A program made the position numbers and the translations under genes. A stretch of DNA of 64,000 nucleotides. It comes from Pseudomonas frederiksbergensis. GTDB taxonomy: Bacteria; Pseudomonadota; Gammaproteobacteria; Pseudomonadales; Pseudomonadaceae. The notes under the pieces were generated by a model. The model did not search any database and was not told the origin of the DNA. It worked only from the letters and a program-made list of their open reading frames with translations. Positions 43,751 through 51,416 of the stretch are shown one piece after another. Numbering within the stretch: the first letter of the stretch is position 1; each line of letters opens with the position of its first letter. The stretch covers positions 1 through 64,000 of the forward strand of contig NZ_MOBM01000003.1 in assembly GCF_003732275.1 (NCBI RefSeq). The letters are read 5' to 3'.

Positions 43751-43820
43751 AATAAAAATAGACGCCCCAGGTAGGGTCGCCCATTTTTATATCCGTAACT
43801 TTTAAACACTGCCTCCCAGA
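43751..43820. repeat. Direct repeat, left copy, flanking the hybrid kinase
   Basis: About 70 bases (AATAAAAAT ... GTCGCCCATTTTT ... AACTTTTAAACA-TGC ... CCAGA) recur at 45983-46050 in the same direction with roughly 75-80 percent identity by eye. The first half is a terminator-like hairpin. The gap from 43821 to 44042 has low GC content and no gene. Confidence 0.75.
43754..43788 (+). terminator. Imperfect rho-independent terminator
   Basis: AAAAATAGACGCCCC pairs with GGGTCGCCCATTTTT with three mismatches and a five-base loop, and it ends in a T-run. It lies 10 bases after the last stop of the decayed vgrG region. Confidence 0.6.
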
Positions 43821-44042
43821 CTTATGCACGCAGCACTTCGCAAGAGTTTGTTAAAAACTGTCTTTAAACTTCTGATCAATCCAAAAAACCGACTCAGCAC
43901 CGTGAACACAAAAAACAAAAAAACTGGCTATTCGGTCAAGTAACACCTCACCGCCTCACCTGAAAAGCAGCAAAAAACAAAACAATGGTTTTCAGCCCCT
44001 CTTCAAATTATGCTTGGGCCTACAGTATGGAGGCTGTGATTT

Positions 44043-45911
44043 ATGTTCAAACTCAAACGGAAAACATGGATTTTTCTCTTGGTCTACACCGTAGGTGTCA
44101 GTGGCTATATCTACTATCTCTACGTCGAGACTCAAGGAATCCTCACGGAGAATATTAATAACAAGCTGCTGCATGCCGCGTTGGGCGCTTCGGCCATCCT
44201 TGGCGACCGCTACCATGACAATCTGATCGACAAACAGTCCAAATCCGAAGCAGAAGACTGGAATGCCATCCAGCGGCTCTCCCGGTTTAACGACTCCATG
44301 GGTACTGCCTTTGTCTACAGCGTGGTCAAACGCTCGGGCAAGGCCTATCTAGTCAGCTCCAGCGCATCGGAAAAAGAGATCCTGGAGAAGAATTTCGTAC
44401 GCTTTTTCGATCCCTACCCGGATGCCAGTCAGGCTTTGCTCGACAGTTTTGAACGCACCGACCCCACCTGGATCGACTACTCGGATCACTGGGGAAATTT
44501 TCGCGCTGTCTTCGTCCCGATGAAATCGCAGGACGGTACGATTTATATCGCGGGTGCGGAGATGACGTTGGCGGATTACTACCAGCAACTTAATCAAGAC
44601 TCCCTGCACCATATCATCCTGGCCATTCTGGTATTTCTCGTCTTCAGCCTTTTTCGCATGCGCGCTCATCTCCAGCAACTGCAAATAAACGAAGAAGTAT
44701 TGAATAAGGCAAAAAATGCCGCCGAGGACGCTGATCGTTCAAAAACCAGATTTTTGGCTACCATGAGTCATGAAATCCGCACGCCCATGTACGGTGTTAT
44801 CGGCGCGACCGAGTTGCTGGCGAGGTCCGCCCTGAACCCTGAGCAAAGCAGTCTGCTAAAAACGATTAATACAAGCGGACGAGCCCTGCTGTCTCTTATC
44901 GACAACATTCTCGACCTTGCAAAAATCGAAGCAGGCAAACTTGAATTGAAGCCTCGTGTCTTCGAAATAAGAGCTCTGGTTTCATCCAGTATTGAAATGA
45001 TCCGGCAAAACATTCAGGACAAGCCAATAGTACTTGAGGTCCAAGTCTCACCAGACGTACCTCGTTTGGTCAAAACCGATACCAATTGCCTTCGCCAGAT
45101 ATTGATCAACTTGCTGGGCAATGCGGTTAAATTCACCGAAGCCGGAAAAGTATCGCTCATGGTCACGACTAGCGGTTACGGCACGCGAGCCCGACTCGAA
45201 TTCTCCATACGCGATACCGGCATAGGTATCCCCATCGAACGGCAAGACAGCCTGTTCAAGCCCTTTACTCAGTTTAAAGGACTGGCCAGTCAACGCTTTA
45301 CCGGGAGTGGGCTCGGTCTTTCCATCTGCAAAAATCTGGTCGAGGCGCAGCAGGGGACTTTATCCTTTACCAGTCAGTCTGGCGTCGGATCGACGTTCTC
45401 CTTCTCACTCCCCATGGAGCTTTTTTCAGTCTCGGAACTACCCATCCGGGACGACCATGCATCGATTGGTTTCGACTCATCTTTTGCCGAGGATTACCCG
45501 CTCGATATCCTGCTGGTAGAAAACCATCCCGTGAGTCAGAAAGTTGCCATGGCGATGTTACAAGAGCTGGGTTATACACCCGACCTTGCGTCAGATGGCC
45601 TGGAGGCGGTAAATAAGTGTATGACTTCGACTCCAGATATCATTTTTATGGATATCAACATGCCTGTCATGGATGGGCTGGAGGCCATCCGTAAAATCCG
45701 CAAACTACCACTGGGCGATATTTGCTACATCGTTGCTTTCACCGCGAGTGCTTTTTCGAGCGAGATAGAACGTTTCAGGGCCGCCGGTGCCAATGATATT
45801 TTGACCAAACCGGCAAATTTTCAGGCCTTGAGCCGAGTGCTACAGCGTGCAGTCAACTACCGGCAGCAGCTCCAGGCCAGCACTCCGGTAATGGATACAA
45901 TTTCGGGTTGA
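44043..45911 (+). CDS. Hybrid sensor histidine kinase with receiver domain
   Basis: A 622-residue membrane protein. Helix 1 lies at about residues 9-27, a sensing region of 160 residues follows, and helix 2 is at 188-206. The HisKA box has His243 (LATMSHEIRTPMYGVIGATELL, quoted in part: MSHEIRTPMYG), the HATPase domain has NLLGNAVKFTEAG, DTGIGIP and GSGLGLSICKNL, and the receiver has its Asp in IIFMDINMPVMDG. No HPt domain or output regulator is attached or adjacent, so the phosphate target is unknown. GC content is below that of its neighbours and it is bracketed by direct repeats, so it may have been acquired. GGAGG precedes the ATG. Confidence 0.92.
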   Translation: MFKLKRKTWIFLLVYTVGVSGYIYYLYVETQGILTENINNKLLHAALGASAILGDRYHDNLIDKQSKSEAEDWNAIQRLSRFNDSMGTAFVYSVVKRSGKAYLVSSSASEKEILEKNFVRFFDPYPDASQALLDSFERTDPTWIDYSDHWGNFRAVFVPMKSQDGTIYIAGAEMTLADYYQQLNQDSLHHIILAILVFLVFSLFRMRAHLQQLQINEEVLNKAKNAAEDADRSKTRFLATMSHEIRTPMYGVIGATELLARSALNPEQSSLLKTINTSGRALLSLIDNILDLAKIEAGKLELKPRVFEIRALVSSSIEMIRQNIQDKPIVLEVQVSPDVPRLVKTDTNCLRQILINLLGNAVKFTEAGKVSLMVTTSGYGTRARLEFSIRDTGIGIPIERQDSLFKPFTQFKGLASQRFTGSGLGLSICKNLVEAQQGTLSFTSQSGVGSTFSFSLPMELFSVSELPIRDDHASIGFDSSFAEDYPLDILLVENHPVSQKVAMAMLQELGYTPDLASDGLEAVNKCMTSTPDIIFMDINMPVMDGLEAIRKIRKLPLGDICYIVAFTASAFSSEIERFRAAGANDILTKPANFQALSRVLQRAVNYRQQLQASTPVMDTISG

Positions 45912-45982
45912 AATGGACTCAGGCTACAAACGCCATGACAACCCTCTGGTGGGGTGTCCAATGCCCCCCTTTTAACCCAGCC

Positions 45983-46050
45983 AATAAAAATGGGCGACTT
46001 CAAGGTCGCCCATTTTTTATGTCCGAAACTTTTAAACATTGCGTTCCAGA
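45983..46050. repeat. Direct repeat, right copy, flanking the hybrid kinase
   Basis: Matches 43751-43820 through the hairpin, TCCG-AACTTTTAAACATTGC and CCAGA. Similarity stops at both ends. The remaining sequence to 46204 shows no convincing gene. Confidence 0.75.
45986..46018 (+). terminator. Strong rho-independent terminator
   Basis: AAAAATGGGCGAC (45986-45998), loop TTCAAG and the exact complement GTCGCCCATTTTT, then a further T. The 13-bp stem flanked by A- and T-runs works in both directions and ends the hybrid kinase transcript as well as any from the small genes opposite. Confidence 0.85.
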
Positions 46051-46204
46051 GGAGGTGTTCGCCCAGTGTAATGGCCTGGCAATCCATGCACCGGTAAAGA
46101 GCCCTGACACCGGGCGAACGGGAAGGATTTTAATAGAAATTGGCTGATATGTCCTCATGTATAAACATGAAATTTTATACACACAATACTTTGTAGGGCG
46201 TTGC

Positions 46205-46390
46205 TTACACAACGTCTACAAACTTCACAAACTCCCCAGTTCGACCATTAAAATTGATTGTTCTTATACAACCATCTGCACAAAAATAATCAATATGTAC
46301 AAGTAATGATCGACTTGGTGCTAGCGGGTCACTTTCAAACCTATCGGTGTCGATCACCACAACGCTCTGTTCTACGTTCAGATCTTTCAT
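46205..46390 (-). CDS. Small protein of unknown function
   Basis: A 61-residue frame (MKDLNVEQSVVVIDTDRF, then HIDYFCADGCIRTINFNG and EFVKFVDVV) with alternating hydrophobic residues like a small beta-sheet and two cysteines in CADGC. The GC content is low. A weak AGGCG lies before the ATG. It follows the proline-rich small gene on the same strand by 22 bases. It may be a real, poorly conserved gene; I recognise no family. Confidence 0.45.
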   Translation of the reverse strand: MKDLNVEQSVVVIDTDRFESDPLAPSRSLLVHIDYFCADGCIRTINFNGRTGEFVKFVDVV

Positions 46391-46412
46391 TTTTCGCCTG
46401 CATAGACGCTAC

Positions 46413-46586
46413 TCAGGGAGTGTTCGCAGTTTCTTGCGCGGTGGATTCGCCGCTGTCTGTGCCCTTGCCGCTTTCCTTGCGCCGGGTCGGGTCGGTGGGG
46501 CGCAGGGCGTCGTTGTCGCGCTCGACTTCGCCTGGTGGCCGGGGTTCGTCAGGGTTTTCCGAGGGGGTGGTCGGTTTCGGATTCAT
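46413..46586 (-). CDS. Small disordered Pro/Glu-rich protein
   Basis: A 57-residue frame, too short for most gene callers, starting MNPKPTTPSENPDEPRPPGE and continuing with charged, Pro/Thr/Ser-rich sequence without hydrophobic segments. GAGGAAAA stands before the ATG and it lies 10 bases after the stop of the next gene upstream, so it is the second gene of a small operon. Similar short acidic proline-rich proteins occur in many Pseudomonas, with no known function. Confidence 0.6.
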   Translation of the reverse strand: MNPKPTTPSENPDEPRPPGEVERDNDALRPTDPTRRKESGKGTDSGESTAQETANTP

Positions 46587-46596
46587 GGGGTTTTCC

Positions 46597-46839
46597 TCAG
46601 GCTTCGGGATCGTCGACTTCGTGGGCGACGTTCACGGCGGGCGAGTCTTTGTGGGATTGATCGGCCTTGGTCTTGAGGATCTGCCATTGATCGAGGTCGA
46701 TGGCGCCCTGCCCCAGCAGATCGTCGGCGATGCGCAACAATTCGCTGTAATGCGCGTCGGGAGATTGCTGCCAGTAGGCCTTGTCGTCGAACAGCCGCTG
46801 CCAGGTGACAAGGGTGGGCGGTTTGAGGTCGTCGCTCAT
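46597..46839 (-). CDS. Small cytoplasmic protein of unknown function
   Basis: An 80-residue protein: TWQRLFDDKAYWQQSPDAHY, then ELLRIADDLLGQGAIDLDQWQ, ending acidic. It looks like a short helical domain with conserved Trp residues. AGGAG lies before the ATG. It heads the small operon that reads towards 46205. No family was recognised. Confidence 0.65.
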   Translation of the reverse strand: MSDDLKPPTLVTWQRLFDDKAYWQQSPDAHYSELLRIADDLLGQGAIDLDQWQILKTKADQSHKDSPAVNVAHEVDDPEA

Positions 46840-46919
46840 GGCGGGCTCCTGCCGGTATTATTACGGTAGAGAGATGGAGGTCTCTCGGAGTTCCTGTGGG
46901 TTGGACGCATTAAGAGCAG

Positions 46920-47026
46920 GATCAAAAGATCGCAGCCTTCGGCAGCTCCTACACCGACCGAGTACACCCGTGACATTGCGGCGTACGCATAACCGTAGGA
47001 GCTGCCGAAGGCTGCGATCTTTTGAT
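46920..47026. repeat. Palindromic repeat, family 2, tail-to-tail order
   Basis: GATCAAAAGATCGCAGCCTT on the left and GTAGGAGCTGCCGAAGGCTG ... TTTTGATC on the right, the reverse order of the element at 10293. It ends two bases before the stop of the AttH-like gene. Confidence 0.85.
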
Positions 47027-47027
47027 C

Positions 47028-48101
47028 TTAATACCCGGTCATCTCCAGATACCCCTGTCCGCCATGACTGCCACTGAGCCGAACCGGACCTTCCCAATAG
47101 GGAATGCGCAAGTCCATCCAGGCCTTGGGGTTGATGGCGCCGATGGTGATATTGAGGTGCTTGGCGGGAATCTTGATCGACCAGCGCACGGGCATCGAAC
47201 GCCCGGCCACGTTGGCGGTGTCTTGCGGTGTGAGGCTGATATCGTCGGCATGCAATAACAGCGTCTGCCCTTGCGCATCGATCCAGGTGCCGGTGAGGTA
47301 CGGCGAACCGTCCTTTTGCCGCATGCGGTAGAGCATGACTTGTTCGCCGCTGTCCAGGTGCAGGGAGAACCAGTCCCAACCGGTCTGGTTGGCGGTCAGG
47401 GGTTGGCTGCTCCACTCGCGGTCGAGCCAGGCCGGGCCGCTGACGGTGTAGGTTTTGCCGTCGATTTCCAGGGTGCCGCTGGCCTGGAAAAACGGTTGAC
47501 TGTAGTAATACGAAGCCTGGCCTTGTTCGGATTTCTGGCTGAAGCCTTTATCTCCCTGAAGTACCAGCGGACGTGTGGAGGTCAGTCGAAGCTGGTAGCT
47601 GAAAGTCTTGTCGCGGGCGCTGAGTTGCAGGTTCGCCAGAGGGTCTTCATCGGTGGCCTGACTGCTGAAACGCCAGTCGTCGATCCATGCGTTGAACGGC
47701 GCCAGGCTCACGCCGGCCTGGCCGACGCCGCCTCGGGCGTAGCGTTCGGCGGCATGATGGGCCGTGGCAGAAGTCACGGCCGCGTGGCCCAGCCAGATGG
47801 TCTGATTGCTCCAGCCCGATTGTTCGGGAGTCGCTTTCAAGGCACTGCGAAACAGCGTCCATTGCGCGCCGAATTCCTGGCCCTGATCATCCTTGAGGTT
47901 GGCGGTGACGTACCACCATTCAATGCGAAAGCCATCGTGCGCGCCGTGGTCTGCCGGAAAATTGAAGACTCGTTCGGGTACCACCGGGGTAAATGCCTCG
48001 GCCTGATGACCGAGGCCGGCGAAGCCTTTTTCCGGCGCAGGCGTGTTGTCGCATCCATTCAGCAGCGCGGCCAGGAACAACACACCGAGCTTAATCTTCA
48101 T
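47028..48101 (-). CDS. AttH-like lipocalin-domain lipoprotein
   Basis: A 357-residue lipoprotein with lipobox LLNG-Cys17 followed by Asp. The body matches the AttH/CrtC-like double lipocalin pattern: FPADHGAHDGFRIEWWYVTANL (quoted in part: HDGFRIEWWYVTANL), GPAWLDREWSSQPL and WDWFSLHLDSGEQVMLYRMR. The Asp after Cys would retain it in the inner membrane under the E. coli rule. It is the last gene of an operon with the ABC ATPase and FtsX-like permease and overlaps the permease by 11 bases, so all three likely work on one lipid or hydrophobic substrate. Confidence 0.86.
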   Translation of the reverse strand: MKIKLGVLFLAALLNGCDNTPAPEKGFAGLGHQAEAFTPVVPERVFNFPADHGAHDGFRIEWWYVTANLKDDQGQEFGAQWTLFRSALKATPEQSGWSNQTIWLGHAAVTSATAHHAAERYARGGVGQAGVSLAPFNAWIDDWRFSSQATDEDPLANLQLSARDKTFSYQLRLTSTRPLVLQGDKGFSQKSEQGQASYYYSQPFFQASGTLEIDGKTYTVSGPAWLDREWSSQPLTANQTGWDWFSLHLDSGEQVMLYRMRQKDGSPYLTGTWIDAQGQTLLLHADDISLTPQDTANVAGRSMPVRWSIKIPAKHLNITIGAINPKAWMDLRIPYWEGPVRLSGSHGGQGYLEMTGY

Positions 48102-50562
48102 GAGTAAACGTCCTCAGCAGATCCGCCGGTTGCGTGCGATACAGCGAGTACAACGGCCACGCTGACGCGAGCAACGTCGCGAGCAACGCCAGGCCCATCA
48201 ACTGCAACAGTTGCAGCGGAAACACCCGCAACGGCAAGCGCCAGCCGAAGGCCTGAACGTTGATCACCGTGTCCAGGCACCACGCCAATGCGATGCCCAA
48301 GGGCAATGCCAGCACCAGCGTCAGTACCGCCAGCAACCAGGTCTGTCCGAGGTTAAGTAGCATCAATTGTCGACGGGTCACGCCCAGCGCCCACAGTGGC
48401 GCGAGTTGCCCGAGGCGGCTCTGGCTTTGGGTCAGCAGGCTGATGAACAGCGCCACGCCCGCGACGCACAGCGTCAGGCTGTTGAGCGCGGCCGTGGCGG
48501 CGAAGGTGCGTTCGAACACTTGCGTGGACCAGCCTTTGAGCCGGGTCTGATCGACGATGCGGCTGTCGTCCAGGGTGAAGCGGGTTTGCAGCGTGGTCAG
48601 GAACCCAGGGATCGATGCCGGTTCGATGCGCAGGTTGAAACGACTGGGCGTCAATTGCGGCCAGCCGCGCAGCAGATGATTGATGTTGACCAGCAGATGC
48701 CCCTTGGGATTGCCGTAGTCGGCGTAGATTCCGACGATCCGTGGCGACCATGGGCCATTCGGTGTGGGGATCGTCAGGTGATCACCAAGGTGAACCTTCA
48801 AGCGCCGGGCCAGTTGCTCGCTGAGCATCAGCGCGTCGTCCTTGGCCAGTCGCTCCCAAGGGTCGTCGCCCAAGGCTTCCAGCAGGGGCCAGTGCTGACG
48901 ATAAGTCGGGTGATCGATCACGCCAAAGACGTCCGCCGGCCAGCCCTGCAACTGGATCGACACTTGCCAGTTCGGTAGCACCGCCGTGACTTGAGGTTGT
49001 TGTTTGAGCCAGATGTGCAGTTCTCGAGCCTGGGCGGGATTTTGCGGATTGAGGTACAGCTCGGCGGTCAGGCGTTGTTCGAGCCAGTTGCTGAACGTCT
49101 GACGGAAACCGGCGGTCATGCTGCCGGCGCCGATGTTTGCCGCCAGCGCCAACAACAGCGCCATCAAGGCCAGACTCAGGGCCGGCAGTTGCTGACGGCA
49201 GTCGGCGAGAAACCATTGGCCGAGCACCGAACGACTGCGCCCAAGCACCCAGTTGAGCACGCTATTCAACACCACCGGCAAGGCCAGTGCGGCGCCGATC
49301 AATAACGCAGCCATCAGCACGAAGCCGCTGCTCAGGCTGTCGCCGAAGCTTAACGCCAATAACGCGATCATCGCAGTTATCGCAGCGACCCAACCCTGAC
49401 GCCGCAACCAGCGCGCGTGGGCCTGATGCCAGGCTTGCGGATTGGCCAGCGCCAGCAACGGCAAACGCGCCGCTCGCAGCAAACTGTTGGCACCGGCCAG
49501 CAAGGCACCGAACAGGCTCAGGCCGATACCGCTGAGCCACCACAGCGGGGAGAGATTCAACTGCCCCGGCACCTCGGCACCGTACAAGCCACGCAGGCTG
49601 GCGGCGACGTCCGGCAACAGCACGCCGGCCAGCAGGTAGCCGCTGACGACGCCGGCGATACCACCGATCAGCGCCAACCCACCCAGTTCGACGGCAAGGC
49701 AGGCAATCAACATGCGTGCGCTGACCCCACAGGCGCGCAGGGTTCTGAGCAAGCTTCGGCGTTGCTCCAGCGCCAGGCCGATCGCCGCGTGAACGATGAA
49801 CAGGCCGACCACGAATGACAAAAAGCCCAAGGCATCGAGGTTCAGGTGGAAGCTCTCGGTCAGGCGCGCAAGATTGTTTTCTTCGCCGCTGCTTTTGAAC
49901 TGAAGTTGGCCCTTGAGCTCACCAGGCAGGGTCGCGCTGAAATCCTTGGGCAGCAGCAGGCGTGACAATTGATCGGGCAATTGCAGAATCTGTTGGGCGA
50001 AGCCGATGTCCACCAGCAATACACCGGGCGCCATGTCGGTCTGTGCATGCAGCGGCGGCAAGGCGACTCCACTCTGGGCCACCGGGGTGTCACCTTCGTG
50101 CAAGCCCAACGCCTGCAAAGTCTGCGGTGAAATCCAGGTGCTGCCCGGCGGGGTGAAAAACTCCACAACCTGTTCGATCGGCAACGACCGACCGGCCACT
50201 GCGGAACCGGCCGGCAGCGATACCGGCTCAATCCCCATTAACTGCAAGCGCTGGTCTTCATGGCCCTTGAGCGTCACCCGGCCTTGCAACACGGGCGATA
50301 CCGGCCACCCCGCACGACGCAGGTCGACAAACACTTGCTGGGAAAACACCCCACCACCGGGAGCACTGAGGCTGGCTTGCGGCTCGCCGCCGATCAGCTG
50401 ACTGGCCCGGGCGTAGCTTTCTCGCGCCTGGCTGTTCAGCGCTTGCACGCCAGTCAGCAGACTGGTGGCGAGCCAGAGCCCGGTCAGCACGCTGAAAAAT
50501 TGCACCGGGTGCTGTCGCCAATGGCTGAGCAGCGCCCGCAACGTTTCGCGAAAAACCCGCAC
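48091..50562 (-). CDS. FtsX-like ABC transporter permease
   Basis: About 823 residues. One helix comes near the start (about 30-45), then a periplasmic domain, clusters of helices in the middle (residues about 260-480) and three more at the end, the arrangement of the double FtsX/MacB_PCD permeases (YbbP-like). GTG 50562 lies directly after the ATPase stop; an upstream GTG at 50595 would overlap it by 32 bases. It should move a lipid or lipoprotein-like substrate using the ATPase encoded upstream and hand it to the AttH-like lipoprotein. Confidence 0.85.
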   Translation of the reverse strand: MRVFRETLRALLSHWRQHPVQFFSVLTGLWLATSLLTGVQALNSQARESYARASQLIGGEPQASLSAPGGGVFSQQVFVDLRRAGWPVSPVLQGRVTLKGHEDQRLQLMGIEPVSLPAGSAVAGRSLPIEQVVEFFTPPGSTWISPQTLQALGLHEGDTPVAQSGVALPPLHAQTDMAPGVLLVDIGFAQQILQLPDQLSRLLLPKDFSATLPGELKGQLQFKSSGEENNLARLTESFHLNLDALGFLSFVVGLFIVHAAIGLALEQRRSLLRTLRACGVSARMLIACLAVELGGLALIGGIAGVVSGYLLAGVLLPDVAASLRGLYGAEVPGQLNLSPLWWLSGIGLSLFGALLAGANSLLRAARLPLLALANPQAWHQAHARWLRRQGWVAAITAMIALLALSFGDSLSSGFVLMAALLIGAALALPVVLNSVLNWVLGRSRSVLGQWFLADCRQQLPALSLALMALLLALAANIGAGSMTAGFRQTFSNWLEQRLTAELYLNPQNPAQARELHIWLKQQPQVTAVLPNWQVSIQLQGWPADVFGVIDHPTYRQHWPLLEALGDDPWERLAKDDALMLSEQLARRLKVHLGDHLTIPTPNGPWSPRIVGIYADYGNPKGHLLVNINHLLRGWPQLTPSRFNLRIEPASIPGFLTTLQTRFTLDDSRIVDQTRLKGWSTQVFERTFAATAALNSLTLCVAGVALFISLLTQSQSRLGQLAPLWALGVTRRQLMLLNLGQTWLLAVLTLVLALPLGIALAWCLDTVINVQAFGWRLPLRVFPLQLLQLMGLALLATLLASAWPLYSLYRTQPADLLRTFTHED

Positions 50563-50563
50563 C

Positions 50564-51232
50564 TCAGCGCTCGTCCGCGCCAGCCAGACGGCCACCGTGC
50601 AGCACCACTTTGTCTGCCAACCGCGCGGCGACCCGTGGGCTGTGAGTGACCATCAACAACGTCGTCGGGCTGTCGTCGAGCAGTTCCAGCAACAACTTCA
50701 ACACCTCATCGCTGGTGGCTTCATCGAGGCTGCCGGTGGGCTCGTCGGCCAGCAGCAGTTTCGGTTGCGATGCCAGGGCGCGACCTAATGCGACCCGCTG
50801 CTGTTGCCCACCAGACAGTTGCTCCGGATAGCGTCGCAGCAAATCTCCCAACCCCAGACGTTGCACCAGATGCGCTTGCCAACGTGGATCGTGGCGCCCG
50901 GCCAGACGCGCCTGAAACGCCAGATTGTCTTCGACGCGTAAACTGCCGATCAGGTTGAACTGCTGGAACACCAGACCGATCTCGGTGCGGCGCCAGTTCG
51001 CCAGTTGGCCTTCGGTCATCTGCTCCAGCCGATGCTCACCGCTGCGGATGCTGCCACGATCGACCTTGTCCAGCCCGGCAATCAGGTGCAGCAAGGTGCT
51101 TTTGCCACTGCCCGACTCCCCCATCAGCGCCAGACTGCTGCCGGGCTTCAACGTGAGGTCGACGCCTTGTAGCACGGGCAATGGGCCTTGGGGGGTGGCG
51201 TAGCTTTTGAAGACGCCCTGGACCGAAAGCAT
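50564..51232 (-). CDS. ABC transporter ATP-binding protein (LolD/MacB class)
   Basis: A 222-residue ATPase with Walker A (LMGESGSGKSTLLHLIAGLD), signature LSGGQQQRVALGRALA, Walker B (PKLLLADEPTGSLD), D loop and switch His (MVTHSPRVA). It has the length and features of ATPases that serve FtsX-type permeases. It is the first gene of the ATPase-permease-AttH operon. The ribosome site ahead of the ATG is weak. Confidence 0.9.
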   Translation of the reverse strand: MLSVQGVFKSYATPQGPLPVLQGVDLTLKPGSSLALMGESGSGKSTLLHLIAGLDKVDRGSIRSGEHRLEQMTEGQLANWRRTEIGLVFQQFNLIGSLRVEDNLAFQARLAGRHDPRWQAHLVQRLGLGDLLRRYPEQLSGGQQQRVALGRALASQPKLLLADEPTGSLDEATSDEVLKLLLELLDDSPTTLLMVTHSPRVAARLADKVVLHGGRLAGADER

Positions 51233-51298
51233 GAGGGGAGACTCGTTGAAGACAGTGGGCCTAGGATAGCGGACGGCAGCGACACCGAGTTATCGTTT

Positions 51299-51390
51299 AT
51301 CGCGAGCAGGCTCGCTCCCACATTGAATTTTTGGTGTACACAAAATTTGCGTTCACACCTATCAAATGTGGGAGCGAGCCTGCTCGCGAT
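51299..51390. repeat. Inverted family 1 REP pair, tail-to-tail order
   Basis: Arms ATCGCGAGCAGGCTCGCTCC and GTGGGAGCGAGCCTGCTCGC with a spacer holding GGTGTACACAAAATTTGCGTTCACACC in part. It lies between the ATPase start and the stop of the sulfatase-family gene. Confidence 0.8.
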
Positions 51391-51416
51391 GAGGTCAGAT
51401 CAGCCAACAAACAACC

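Noticed and set aside
45908..46147. 79-codon plus-strand frame after the hybrid kinase
   Set aside because: It runs through the strong terminator and the direct repeat, and has no ribosome site or protein-like pattern.
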